Assembly: GCA_022794495.1 (NCBI GenBank)
Contig: JAAWEX010000003.1
Coordinates: 1 to 34,807, forward strand
DNA: 34,807 nt
Reading direction: 5' to 3'
From: Lawsonibacter sp.
GTDB taxonomy: Bacteria; Bacillota; Clostridia; Oscillospirales; Oscillospiraceae
How positions within the stretch are numbered: position 1 is the stretch's first letter; the number at the start of each line of letters is the position of its first letter. Both the position numbers and the translations under genes were made by a program. Below the pieces are notes generated by a model. That model worked only from the letters and a program-made list of their open reading frames with translations, ran no database searches and was not told the origin of the DNA. This document shows, one piece after another, positions 8,433 to 16,688 of the stretch.

Positions 8433-8530
8433 GGCAGCGGATGCGATACAGCAACGCGGGCGCGTGACGCCCTTCGTCCATTGGCAACCTCCCATCCAAT
8501 GGCACTTGACGCGCTGTACCTACTCTGACC
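8433..8530 (-). promoter_or_regulatory. THF (folate) riboswitch aptamer
   Basis: The minus-strand RNA begins GGTCAGAGTAG and ends GCATCCGCTGCC, and between them holds GCGCGTCAAGTG, GGATGGGAGG and GGACGAAGGGCG. These are the conserved blocks of the THF-I riboswitch in the expected order, including the GGAUG/pseudoknot region and the 3' GCAUCCGCUGCC. Known members bind tetrahydrofolate and shut off folate transport or synthesis genes. It starts 12 bases after the fchA stop, so it probably lies inside a longer ftcD-fchA-folT transcript and controls only folT. Confidence 0.87.
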
Positions 8531-8542
8531 AGGTGCGGATAT

Positions 8543-9169
8543 TTACATGGATTTCACGACGGTGCTGTAGATATCATCGGCCAGGGGCAGCGCCTTGGCC
8601 AGCAGAGCCTCGCCCTTGGTGCGGTACTCCTCAGCCAGGGCGGTATCCTTCAGGCTGCCGATGTTGATGAGCACATTGAGCCACGCGCCCTGAACAGCGG
8701 CGCGCAGGGACAGGGCAGACACGCCCAGATCGCTGGCGGCACTGTCGTTGGACTTGCCCAAAACGGAGGCGGTGAGCTCCAGGGCTTCCACGGCCAGCTC
8801 CATCATCTCGAGGGGGGGCTTGGTGCAGCCCTTCAGTCCCTCCTGAATGGCTGCGGAGCGGGCGGCCTTCTCCTCCTCGGTGGCCTTTGGCATTCCAAAG
8901 GCGGCGCTGACCGCGTTGAACGCCTCGGTATCCCGCTCCATTACGTCCACAAAGCGGGCTTTCAGGCCGTTGGACTTCTCCAGGACAGACCGGGCCAGCT
9001 CCTCATAGCCGGCGTATTTCTTCTTGCCCACGGTAAGGGAGCAAACCATGGCGGTGAGGGCGGCGCCCAGGGCGCCCTCCAGGGCGGCGGCGGAGCCTCC
9101 GCCGGGGGCAGGGGCGTCGGAGGCCAACAGGTCGGCAAAGCCGGCGGTGGTCAGTTCAGCAAGCTTCAT
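8543..9169 (-). CDS. fchA: Formiminotetrahydrofolate cyclodeaminase
   Basis: The 208-residue protein has the family's N-terminal signature DAPAPGGGSAAALEGALGAAL (folate-binding glycine-rich loop) followed by MVCSLTVGKKKY, and is all-helical as expected. It converts 5-formimino-THF to 5,10-methenyl-THF and ammonia. Animals fuse this domain to formiminotransferase; here, as in many clostridia, it is a separate gene directly downstream of ftcD, 72 bases away. The ATG at 9169 has only a modest ribosome site (AGGAGAAATAAC), so it may depend partly on translation of ftcD. The product feeds the one-carbon pool and, through 10-formyl-THF, the formate-THF ligase encoded at 19358-21031. Confidence 0.95.
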   Translation of the reverse strand: MKLAELTTAGFADLLASDAPAPGGGSAAALEGALGAALTAMVCSLTVGKKKYAGYEELARSVLEKSNGLKARFVDVMERDTEAFNAVSAAFGMPKATEEEKAARSAAIQEGLKGCTKPPLEMMELAVEALELTASVLGKSNDSAASDLGVSALSLRAAVQGAWLNVLINIGSLKDTALAEEYRTKGEALLAKALPLADDIYSTVVKSM

Positions 9170-9241
9170 ATGGTTATTTCTCCTAATCCTAAATTTGTCA
9201 GGCGCCTCTGCGCCGTTTGACGGCGGCGGGCAATCAGCCTC

Positions 9242-10153
9242 TTATTCCATCCCTACCAGGTGGTACTCCAACACCTGATTATAGCAGTCGAAGCTCTCCA
9301 GCTTCAGATAGTGCTCGGCGCAGTCCAGCAGCGCCTTGGCGGGGGTGAGGCCCACCACCTCGCTGCCCACGATATAGGTTCCGTACCGCTCGGCCAGAGA
9401 CTTAATCATCTCATAGACGGTACACAGGGAGGTGTCCTCATAGTTGACCATGTTCATGGACACCTGGGCAATCCCGCGGTCCTCCAGCATGAAGCCCATG
9501 GCCTTGCAGCTGCGGAAGCCTCCGGAGGAGCCGCGGATGACCTTGGCAATCTTCTTTGCGACCTCTACGTCAGAGGTGGCCAGATTCACGTTGAACGCCA
9601 CCAGGGGCATCCGGGCGCCGATAGCGGTGATGCCGGCGGTGGGGTGGATTTTCCGCTCGCCGAAGTCGGGGGCCCATTCGGGCTGGAGCAGCTTCTCAGG
9701 CATACCCTCGAACTGTCCCTTGCGGCAGGCGGCCAGATTGCGGCGCTCAGGGCGGGTGGCGGAGTCCTCATAGAGGAAAGAGGGGATGTGCAGCTCATCC
9801 CAGATGCGCTGGCCCAGCCGCTTGGAGATGGCCACGCACTCCTCCACAGTGACTCCCATGGTAGGGATGAAAGGGATCACATCGGTGGCTCCCATGCGGG
9901 AGTGTTCACCGGTGTGTTTTGTCATGTCGATGACCTCAGCGGCCTTTTTGGCCAGCTGGAAGGCCGCCTCCTCCACCGCCTCGGGGGCGCCGATCATGGT
10001 GAATACGCAGCGGTTGTGGCTGCCGTCGGTCTGGGCGTCGAACAGGGTGCAGCCGGGGATGCTCTTGGCCACCTCCACCAAAGCGCTATAGGCCGCCTCG
10101 TCCTTCTCCTTGCTGCAGCTGAAATTGGGGACGCACTCAACTAATTTTGCCAT
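9242..10153 (-). CDS. ftcD: Glutamate formiminotransferase
   Basis: The 303-residue protein begins AKLVECVPNFSCSKEK, the typical N-terminus, and carries GCTLFDAQTDGSHNRCVFTM, the HTGEHSRMGATDVIPFIP active-site stretch with the conserved histidines, and LPSFLYED-like and GARMPLVAFNVNL blocks. It transfers the formimino group of N-formimino-L-glutamate to THF, giving glutamate and 5-formimino-THF, the last carbon-skeleton step of THF-type histidine degradation. Earlier in-frame starts exist (10222), but the ATG at 10153 has AGGAGGA eight bases upstream and matches the family N-terminus. First gene of the unit with fchA. Confidence 0.96.
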   Translation of the reverse strand: MAKLVECVPNFSCSKEKDEAAYSALVEVAKSIPGCTLFDAQTDGSHNRCVFTMIGAPEAVEEAAFQLAKKAAEVIDMTKHTGEHSRMGATDVIPFIPTMGVTVEECVAISKRLGQRIWDELHIPSFLYEDSATRPERRNLAACRKGQFEGMPEKLLQPEWAPDFGERKIHPTAGITAIGARMPLVAFNVNLATSDVEVAKKIAKVIRGSSGGFRSCKAMGFMLEDRGIAQVSMNMVNYEDTSLCTVYEMIKSLAERYGTYIVGSEVVGLTPAKALLDCAEHYLKLESFDCYNQVLEYHLVGME

Positions 10154-10193
10154 TTCAAGTTCCTCCTGATGTATGAATAATGGGGATGCTGTT

Positions 10194-10222
10194 ATTATAC
10201 GGGATGGCGGGAAATACTGCAA
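10194..10222 (-). promoter_or_regulatory. Promoter of ftcD-fchA
   Basis: On the minus strand, TTGCAG (10217-10222) is 17 bases from a perfect TATAAT (10194-10199), which would start transcription about 35 bases before the ftcD start codon. It lies between the LysR gene end and ftcD. Confidence 0.65.
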
Positions 10223-10249
10223 TGGAAAAGCAAAGGTCTTTGACCCCTT

Positions 10250-11173
10250 TTACTTAATAAAGTTAGCCGCTTGCGTCTGTTTTCCCTCCTGGAGCTGAGA
10301 AGCCAGGGCCAGAAACTGCCGCACACAGCCGGCATGATGGGGGTCGTTGTTCCACAGAAGGATGGGATAGGACATGGGAGAAAATTCCAGAACAGGCTTG
10401 GTGTAGACGGCGGAGCCGGGGCAGGTTTTCCCGATGGAGCGGGGCAGAAAGCCCACGCCAAAGCCGGCCAGGATCATTTGCAGCTCCATGGGGGTGTCAT
10501 AGCACTGGCAGACCACGTTGGGGGCAAAGCCCGCCCGGTGGCACTCGGCCACCAGACCCCGGCTGTAGTCCCACAAATCGTCGTTGCCCAGCAGGCACAT
10601 AGGCACATCCCGCAGGGCCTGGATGGGAACAGCGTCCTGTCCCGGAGCCGGGTCGGTCTCGGGGCACATGACCAGCTCCAGAGGGTCCTCCCCCAGGACC
10701 TGCTCTTTCAGGTTATAGGGCCGCCTTGACTGATCCCGGAGAAACAGGACATGAAGGTCCCGCCGCCACAGGTCCTCCAGCAGGTCATCAGGGGACCCCA
10801 TGCGGACGTACAGGTCCACCTTTGGAAACCGCTGGTGATACTCTTTTATCAGTTGAGTGGCGATGAGGGCGGTGGAATAGATGACCCCGACCCGCAGCTG
10901 CCCCCGCACCCCTGTGTCCATCTCCCGGACGCTTTCCGCCATAGCCCGCAGGTTGTAGAACATCTCCTGACTGTGCTGATACAGGCACTGCCCCGCCTCG
11001 GTCAGTTCAATGCCCCGGTTGTTGCGCAGAAACAGGCACACCCCAAGCTCGTCCTCCAGCAGGGCCAGCTGCCGGCTGATGGGGGGCTGAGCCACATGGA
11101 GCACCCGAGATGCCCCCGAGATGCTCCCCTCCTCCGCCGCCGCCGCGAAATATTCAAGCTGCTTAAAATTCAT
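10250..11173 (-). CDS. LysR-family transcriptional regulator, probable regulator of the hut genes
   Basis: The 307-residue regulator starts MNFKQLEYFAAAAEEGSISG with the helix-turn-helix continuing to HVAQPPISRQLALLEDELGVCLF (about 1-60), followed by a periplasmic-binding-protein-like effector domain (about 90-300). The start at 11173 has GGAGG nine bases upstream. Upstream in-frame ATGs would overlap the palindromic operator. It is divergent from hutU, with a 10-bp-arm palindrome between them, and is itself followed by ftcD, so control of both arms of histidine catabolism is likely. The inducer might be urocanate, as for the unrelated HutC in other bacteria; that is inference. Residual uncertainty is in the target, not the family. 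Confidence 0.9.
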   Translation of the reverse strand: MNFKQLEYFAAAAEEGSISGASRVLHVAQPPISRQLALLEDELGVCLFLRNNRGIELTEAGQCLYQHSQEMFYNLRAMAESVREMDTGVRGQLRVGVIYSTALIATQLIKEYHQRFPKVDLYVRMGSPDDLLEDLWRRDLHVLFLRDQSRRPYNLKEQVLGEDPLELVMCPETDPAPGQDAVPIQALRDVPMCLLGNDDLWDYSRGLVAECHRAGFAPNVVCQCYDTPMELQMILAGFGVGFLPRSIGKTCPGSAVYTKPVLEFSPMSYPILLWNNDPHHAGCVRQFLALASQLQEGKQTQAANFIK

Positions 11174-11217
11174 GGTGATTTTCCTCCAATCTTTGCCTCG
11201 AAAAAATGCTATACCGC

Positions 11218-11240
11218 TATTGTATATCAAATATACAATA
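11218..11240. promoter_or_regulatory. Palindromic operator between lysR and hutU
   Basis: Two perfect 10-base arms, TATTGTATAT and ATATACAATA, are separated by CAA. The site fits a LysR-type T-N11-A box and sits 45 bases before the lysR start and about 54 bases upstream of the putative start of transcription for hutU (TAAAAT at 11271-11276). Repression of lysR together with activation of hutU from one site is the usual LysR arrangement. Confidence 0.65.
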
Positions 11241-11345
11241 ATAATACTTTTTATTCTAGCAGATATGCGTTAAAATGCAATACACAGGGGAAACATTTTC
11301 GGGCTTTCTGGATGTTTTCCACAAAAAGGCTCCCTTCTTCTTTGC

Positions 11346-11384
11346 TGTTGTCCCCGCTCCTTTTCCAAGGGGGCGGGGACAACA
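11346..11384 (+). other. Strong hairpin in the hutU leader
   Basis: TGTTGTCCCCGC (11346-11357) pairs perfectly with GCGGGGACAACA (11373-11384), and the stem can extend through CTCC/GGGG to about 15 bp with a short loop. No T-run follows on either strand (TAAAAAGCG on plus), so it is not a standard terminator. A second GC palindrome, CCCCCCGGGGG, follows at about 11394-11404. Role unknown: leader attenuation or RNA stability. Confidence 0.5.
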
Positions 11385-11447
11385 TAAAAAGCGCCCCCCG
11401 GGGGAGTGAAAAGAATGGGAGAAAAATTAAGGGAGTGAAGAGGGAAT

Positions 11448-13457
11448 ATGAATCTGGAAGAAGCCATGACTGTCAAATTAGACTATGACCTGCCCGCGTA
11501 CCCCCGCTTTGAAGCGGGCTGCCGCCGGGCGCCCCACAGGGAATCCCATCTGTCCCAGGCGGACAAGGTCCTGGCTGTCAAGAACGCCCTGCGGTATATC
11601 CACCCCGACCACCACGAGCAGATGGCCAGGGAGTTCGCCCGGGAGCTGGAGGAGCACGGCCGCATCTACGGCTACCGGTTCCGTCCTGCCGGCAAGCTGT
11701 ATGGAAAGCCCATTGAGGAGTATAAAGGCCGGTGCATCGAGGCCAAAGCCTTTCAGGTGATGATCGACAACAACCTGGATTTCGATATCGCCCTGTACCC
11801 CTATGAATTGGTCACCTACGGTGAGACCGGCCAAGTCTGCCAGAACTGGATGCAGTACCGGCTGATTAAGAAATACCTGGAGATTATGACCGACGAGCAG
11901 ACCCTGGTGGTCATGTCCGGCCACCCCCTGGGCCTGTTCCACAGCCACAGGCTGGCCCCCCGGTGCATCATCTCCAACGGCCTGATGGTGGGGGCCTATG
12001 ACGACCAGAAGGATTTTAACCGGGCCGCCGCCATCGGCGTGGCCAACTATGGCCAGATGACCGCAGGCGGCTGGATGTACATCGGCCCCCAGGGCATCGT
12101 TCACGGCACGTTCAACACCCTGCTCAACGCCGGCCGGTTGAAGCTGGGCATCCCGGCGGACGGCAACCTGGCCGGCCGGCTGTTCATCTCCGCCGGGCTG
12201 GGCGGCATGTCGGGCGCCCAGGGCAAGGCCGCCGAGATCGCCGGGGCCGCCTCCATCGTCGCGGAGGTGGACGACTCCCGCATTGAGACCCGCTATAGTC
12301 AGGGCTGGGTGAGCCACCGCACCGGCGAGCTGGCCGAGGCCGTGAAAATTGCCCAAGAGCACCAGGCCGCCGGGAAGCCCTGCGCCGTGGCCTACCACGG
12401 CAACATTGTAGACCTGCTGGAGTATGTCTGCGACCACGGCATCCATGTGGACCTGCTGTCCGATCAGACCTCCTGCCACGTCCCCTACGACGGAGGCTAC
12501 TGTCCCCAGGGCCTGAGCTTCGAGCAGCGTACCAGGATGCTGGACGAGGACCCCGAGCAGTTCGCCAGGCTGGTGGATAAGACCCTCCAGCACCACTATG
12601 AGCTGGTGTGCAGGCTCCACGACAGGGGCACCTACTTCTTCGACTACGGAAACGCCTTCCTCAAGGCCGTATACGACACGGGGATCAAGTCCATCTGCAA
12701 GAACGGCGAGAACGATCTGGACGGTTTTGTCTTTCCCTCCTACGTAGAGGACATTCTCGGCCCCTGCCTGTTTGACTACGGCTACGGCCCCTTCCGCTGG
12801 TGCTGCCTGTCCCGAAATCCCGAAGATTTGCACAGGACGGATGCGGCGGCGGCCGAGTATATCAAGGCCCACAACCGCCGCCACCAGGACTATGACAACT
12901 ATGTCTGGGTCCGGGACGCCGAGAAAAACAGGATGGTAGTGGGCACTCAGTGCCGCATCCTCTATCAGGATGCCATGGGCCGTATGAACATTGCGCTGAA
13001 GTTCAACGACATGGTCCGCAGGGGGGAGATTGGCCCCGTCATGCTGGGCCGGGACCACCACGACACCGGCGGCACCGATGCGCCGTTCCGTGAGACCTCC
13101 AACATCAAGGATGGCTCCAACATCATGGCTGAGATGGCCACCCAGTGCTACGCAGGCAATGCCGCCCGGGGCATGAGCCTCATCGCCCTGCACAATGGCG
13201 GGGGCACCGGCGTTGGCAAGGCCATCAACGGCGGCTTCGGCATGGTGCTGGACGGCTCTGAGCGGGTGGATACCATCCTGCGCATGTCCATGCCCTGGGA
13301 TGTGATGGTGGGAGTATCCCGCCGGGCCTGGGCCAGGAATGAGAATGCCCTGACCACCGCCGCCGAATACAACAAGCTCTACGCAGGACAGGACCACATC
13401 ACGCTGCCCTATCTCAGCGACGATGATCTGGTCCGGAAGGCCTTGCTGGGGGAGTAA
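11448..13457 (+). CDS. hutU: Urocanate hydratase
   Basis: The 669-residue protein hydrates urocanate to 4-imidazolone-5-propanoate with tightly bound NAD as electrophile. It shows MSGHPLGLFHSH, the NAD-binding loop FISAGLGGMSGAQGKAAEIA (about 243-263), GYGPFRWCCLSRNPEDLHRTD near residue 450, TQCRILYQDAMGR, and GRDHHDTGGTDAPFRETSNI with LHNGGGTGVGKAINGG near the C-terminus. It is longer than the roughly 555-residue Pseudomonas/Bacillus HutU and matches the long, animal-like form also found in clostridia. The start at 11448 has GAGGGA just before it; an ATG six codons later (MTVKLDYDLP) is possible. First gene of the forward hut unit. Confidence 0.96.
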   Translation: MNLEEAMTVKLDYDLPAYPRFEAGCRRAPHRESHLSQADKVLAVKNALRYIHPDHHEQMAREFARELEEHGRIYGYRFRPAGKLYGKPIEEYKGRCIEAKAFQVMIDNNLDFDIALYPYELVTYGETGQVCQNWMQYRLIKKYLEIMTDEQTLVVMSGHPLGLFHSHRLAPRCIISNGLMVGAYDDQKDFNRAAAIGVANYGQMTAGGWMYIGPQGIVHGTFNTLLNAGRLKLGIPADGNLAGRLFISAGLGGMSGAQGKAAEIAGAASIVAEVDDSRIETRYSQGWVSHRTGELAEAVKIAQEHQAAGKPCAVAYHGNIVDLLEYVCDHGIHVDLLSDQTSCHVPYDGGYCPQGLSFEQRTRMLDEDPEQFARLVDKTLQHHYELVCRLHDRGTYFFDYGNAFLKAVYDTGIKSICKNGENDLDGFVFPSYVEDILGPCLFDYGYGPFRWCCLSRNPEDLHRTDAAAAEYIKAHNRRHQDYDNYVWVRDAEKNRMVVGTQCRILYQDAMGRMNIALKFNDMVRRGEIGPVMLGRDHHDTGGTDAPFRETSNIKDGSNIMAEMATQCYAGNAARGMSLIALHNGGGTGVGKAINGGFGMVLDGSERVDTILRMSMPWDVMVGVSRRAWARNENALTTAAEYNKLYAGQDHITLPYLSDDDLVRKALLGE

Positions 13458-13505
13458 ACGCCAAAACGACTGTATTACTGTATTATTGAGGAGGGACCAG
13501 CCAAC

Positions 13506-14720
13506 ATGAGATTGACAGAACAGGAACAGGCCATGCTGAACGGCGAATTCGGCCCCGGCTTCGCCCGGGCGATGCGGGTGCTGGTGGGGATTGGCAAGGC
13601 CTTTGGGGCCCAGCGTATGGTGCCCATCAGCCGGGGACACATCTCACTGAGCAACCAGGAGGGGGATCTCTGGTTTGTCTCCCAAATGCTGGAGGAGGGG
13701 GCGCACTGCCGGGTACCGCCCACGGTAAACCCGGCCTATGACTACGAGTATTTCAAAACAGTGTCTCAGCTGGACGGGGAGAATGAGCGTATTCTGAAGA
13801 GCACCATCGACGTATACCGAAAGCTGGGAGCTGTCCTGACGTTTGACTGTACTCCGTTCTTTGAGAACAATGTTCCCCGCTTCGGGGAGATATGTTCTTT
13901 CTCCGCCTCTGGCGGTGCAGTATATGTCAACTCCGTCCTGGGGGCCCGCTCCAACCGGGAAGCCGCCCAGAGCGCCATGTGCGCCGCCATCACCGGTGTC
14001 ACCCCGGAGTACGGCCTGCTGCTGAAGGAGAATCGGGCCGGCGATGTACTGATCCGGGTGGAGGCTGACGCAGCTACCGAGTATGACTACGAGCTGCTGG
14101 GCTACTGCACCCCGAAGAAGATGGGCCAGGCCTATCACCAGCCCGTGTTTGAGGGGCTGAGCCCCCAAACCACGGCGGAGCAGCTCATGAACCTGGGCAC
14201 TCAGCTGAATGTCCACGGCATCGTCCCCATGTTCCATGTAGCGGGGGTGACCCCGGAGGCCCCGGATGTGGAGACCGCGTTCCAGGGCCGGAAAGACTAC
14301 CCGGTGGTCACCGTCACCGACGAGGACCTGGCCCAGGCCAGGCGGGAGATTTCCGCAGGCGCGGGCAAGGCGGACTTCTGCATCCTGGGCTGTCCCCATC
14401 TGACCATCGGCCAAGTGGGCTCCATTGCCGCCATGCTGGAGGGACAGAAGCTGGCCGGCCAGCTGTATATCTTTACCTCCACCTCCACCCGGGAGCTGGC
14501 CCGGCGGATGGGTTATCTGGATGTTATCCACGCTGCCGGCGGCGAAATCGTCATCAACAGCTGTGTGGACCAGCCCTGCTGGTCCCACCTGAACGGGATG
14601 AGCGGCGTCACCGAGTCCCCCAAGTGCGCCTATTACACCAAGCGCTGGAACATGGCCTTTACGGTCAAGAGCATACCTGCCTGTATCCAGTCTGTGCTGA
14701 AGGGAGAGATCGTAGAATGA
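13506..14720 (+). CDS. Aconitase X large (catalytic) subunit
   Basis: The 404-residue protein belongs to the aconitase X family (formerly DUF521). It starts MRLTEQEQAMLNGEFGPGFA and carries RMVPISRGHISLSNQ, TFDCTPFFENNVPRFGEICSFSASGG, GARSNREAA, ILGCPHLTIGQVG and INSCVDQPCW. The separated cysteines are those expected to hold an Fe-S cluster. Characterised members dehydrate cis-3-hydroxy-L-proline (bacteria) or mevalonate 5-phosphate (archaea). GAGGAGGG precedes the ATG, and the gene overlaps the small subunit by ATGA. It sits between hutU and a symporter in a histidine pathway that needs no such enzyme, so its substrate here is an open question. Confidence 0.93.
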   Translation: MRLTEQEQAMLNGEFGPGFARAMRVLVGIGKAFGAQRMVPISRGHISLSNQEGDLWFVSQMLEEGAHCRVPPTVNPAYDYEYFKTVSQLDGENERILKSTIDVYRKLGAVLTFDCTPFFENNVPRFGEICSFSASGGAVYVNSVLGARSNREAAQSAMCAAITGVTPEYGLLLKENRAGDVLIRVEADAATEYDYELLGYCTPKKMGQAYHQPVFEGLSPQTTAEQLMNLGTQLNVHGIVPMFHVAGVTPEAPDVETAFQGRKDYPVVTVTDEDLAQARREISAGAGKADFCILGCPHLTIGQVGSIAAMLEGQKLAGQLYIFTSTSTRELARRMGYLDVIHAAGGEIVINSCVDQPCWSHLNGMSGVTESPKCAYYTKRWNMAFTVKSIPACIQSVLKGEIVE

Positions 14721-15127
14721 AAGAGGAAAAGCTCCTGAGAGGGGACCCCATCGCCGGCGGGACCGCTGCGGGGGAGGTCCTGGTCTCCGCAGACCCCATC
14801 AACTTCTATATGGTCAGCCCGGAAAAGGGAACAATCATCGAAAAAAACCACGCCTTGGAGAACCAGGTAATTGCCGGGAAGATTGTGGTTTTCCCCATCG
14901 ACAAGGGCAGTTCGGTGGTGCAGATGGACGGCTTATATCAGATGTCGAAGTTTGGAAACAAGCCGGCAGGCTTTGTGGTGCTGGACCTAAGCACGGTGCT
15001 GGTCTCCAACGCCATTATCATGGATATCCCTCTGATCCGGATGGGTCAGGCTGATTACGGCCGTCTGTGTACGGGACAGCGGGTCAAAATGGACGGTGAC
15101 TCCGGAGAGATCGTATTTCTGACATAG
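14717..15127 (+). CDS. Aconitase X small (swivel) subunit
   Basis: The 136-residue protein is of the DUF126/AcnX swivel-domain type, with LLRGDPIAGGTAAGEVLVS at the N-terminus, VFPIDKGSSVVQMDGLYQM in the middle and LSTVLVSNAIIMDIPLI after it. In fused family members this domain is covalently joined to the large subunit; here the two are separate genes with four overlapping bases, the so-called type II arrangement. The ATG at 14717 is fixed by that overlap. The pair should form one Fe-S dehydratase in the cytoplasm. Confidence 0.92.
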   Translation: MKEEKLLRGDPIAGGTAAGEVLVSADPINFYMVSPEKGTIIEKNHALENQVIAGKIVVFPIDKGSSVVQMDGLYQMSKFGNKPAGFVVLDLSTVLVSNAIIMDIPLIRMGQADYGRLCTGQRVKMDGDSGEIVFLT

Positions 15128-15164
15128 CCGCAGGCAAGAGAGAAGAATAGGAGAGGAGAAAATT

Positions 15165-16580
15165 ATGACGCAATCACAAATCACAATGCTGGTTATCCTG
15201 GCCGCATACATGGCGGTAATTTTGGGCGTGGGCCTCTACGCCTCCCGTAAGGTCAAGGGCTCGGAAGACTTCCTTCTGGCCGGCCGTTCCATGGGTCTGA
15301 TGGTTCTGGTGGGGACGCTGTGTGCCACCCAGCTGGGCGGCGGCAACATTATCGGCACCTCTACCAACGGCTACAATCAGGGCCTGTCCGGCATGACCTT
15401 CGGCGTCTCTACCGGCATTGCCATGCTGGTGCTGGGCCTGCTGATGGCAAAGCCCATGCGCAAAATGGGTCTGTGCACCATCAGCGATTTCGTCTACGAG
15501 CGCTACCAGTCCAACGCCGCCCGGGTTCTCACCGCAGGCTTCTCCTTTGCGGCCCTGGTGGGCATCCTGGCCGCTCAGGTGGGGGCTATCTCCAAGGTCC
15601 TCACGGTGTTCGGCATCGACAGCAAAATGGCCGCGGTGGTCGCTATCAGCATTATCATCCTGTACACCTCCTTTTCCGGCATGTGGGGCGTGGCCCTCAC
15701 TGACGTGGTTCAACTGGTGGTCATCTTCATCGGCGTACCCCTGACTACCGTTATCGGAATGGCAAAGATCGGCGGCTGGAGCGGCATGGCGGCCAAGCTG
15801 TCTGCCATGGATGTCCCCGGCGGACTGGACACCTACCTCAGCCCCACCGGCATCGGCCTGGCGGCTATGGCCTCCATCGCCCTGCCCATGATTGCCTATG
15901 AGATCATCGGCCAGGACTTCTATCAGCGCCTTTTGTCCGCCAAAAATGAGCGCATTGCCAAAACCGGCTGCATCATCGCCGGCTGTATCCTGATGGCTAT
16001 GGGCGTCAACAGCGCCATAGATGGGATGCTGGCCCGTGCGTTTCTGGGCGACAGCCTCACCGAGGTCAGCGCCATCGCCTCGCTGGCGGTGGAGGTCCTG
16101 CCCACCGTGGCTGCGGGCATCGTCATTGCCGCTTTGTGCGCCGCTGTCATGTCCACCGCCGACTCCCTGCTGCTGGCCTGCACCTCCCATGTAGTCAACG
16201 ACATCTATCTGGGGGCTATGGGCAAGTCCGCTGATGATGAGAACAGCTCCAAGGCCGTGCTGCGCATGTCTATTGTCACCACCGTGTTGGTTGGCGCCGC
16301 CTCCCTGTTTATTTCCCTGGCCATCCCCGGGATCATCACCATCCTGGACTATGCCTATACGTTCTATGCCAGCGGCCTGGTGGTGCCCGTCCTTTTAGGC
16401 CTGTTCTGGAAGCGGGGCAACGCCATGGCAGCAGTCACCTCCATCGTGGCGGGCGGCGCCGTGTCCCTGCTGTGCGTGTTCAAGGTGGTCAACATCCCTG
16501 TGGATGAGATTATCGTTGGCATGGTAGCCTCTCTGGCTGCCTACCTGGCGGTCACCCTGGCCACCTCCAAGGAGAAGTAA
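15165..16580 (+). CDS. Sodium:solute symporter (SSS family), probable uptake of the pathway substrate
   Basis: The 471-residue protein has some 13 membrane segments and the SSS layout: LAAYMAVILGVGLYASRKVKG, SEDFLLAGRSMGLMVLVGTL, ATQLGGGNIIGTSTNGYNQG, and the sodium-site region ALCAAVMSTADSLLLACTSHVVNDIY. Relatives carry proline, pantothenate, iodide or other small solutes with Na+. AGGAGAGGAG precedes the ATG, and the gene lies 37 bases after the aconitase X small subunit, inside the hut unit. Histidine, urocanate, or the unknown substrate of aconitase X are the best guesses; sequence alone does not separate them. Confidence 0.92.
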   Translation: MTQSQITMLVILAAYMAVILGVGLYASRKVKGSEDFLLAGRSMGLMVLVGTLCATQLGGGNIIGTSTNGYNQGLSGMTFGVSTGIAMLVLGLLMAKPMRKMGLCTISDFVYERYQSNAARVLTAGFSFAALVGILAAQVGAISKVLTVFGIDSKMAAVVAISIIILYTSFSGMWGVALTDVVQLVVIFIGVPLTTVIGMAKIGGWSGMAAKLSAMDVPGGLDTYLSPTGIGLAAMASIALPMIAYEIIGQDFYQRLLSAKNERIAKTGCIIAGCILMAMGVNSAIDGMLARAFLGDSLTEVSAIASLAVEVLPTVAAGIVIAALCAAVMSTADSLLLACTSHVVNDIYLGAMGKSADDENSSKAVLRMSIVTTVLVGAASLFISLAIPGIITILDYAYTFYASGLVVPVLLGLFWKRGNAMAAVTSIVAGGAVSLLCVFKVVNIPVDEIIVGMVASLAAYLAVTLATSKEK

Positions 16581-16626
16581 GTTCCAAAACAGACTCGTCA
16601 AACACCGTGATACCGTCCATTATGTT

Positions 16627-16656
16627 CGGGGGGAGCCGCTGAGGCGTCTCCCCCCG
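16627..16656 (+). other. GC-rich hairpin between the symporter gene and hutI
   Basis: CGGGGGGAG (16627-16635) and CTCCCCCCG (16648-16656) form a 9-bp stem that can extend with CGC/GCG. Only CTTTAAG follows, not a clear T-run, so it may slow or partly end transcription before hutI, or protect the RNA. Confidence 0.45.
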
Positions 16657-16688
16657 CTTTAAGCTGTAGAGTGAAAGGATAAGGTGCA

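Noticed and set aside
13467-13489. Short tandem repeat CTGTATTA CTGTATTA before the aconitase X gene
   Set aside because: Two copies of eight bases just upstream of a ribosome site can arise by chance, and no dyad or promoter fits it.
11478-13640. A 720-codon minus-strand frame opposite hutU
   Set aside because: hutU is unmistakable on the plus strand. The antisense frame is a mirror of its codon bias, with Val/Gly/Gln-rich low-information sequence.
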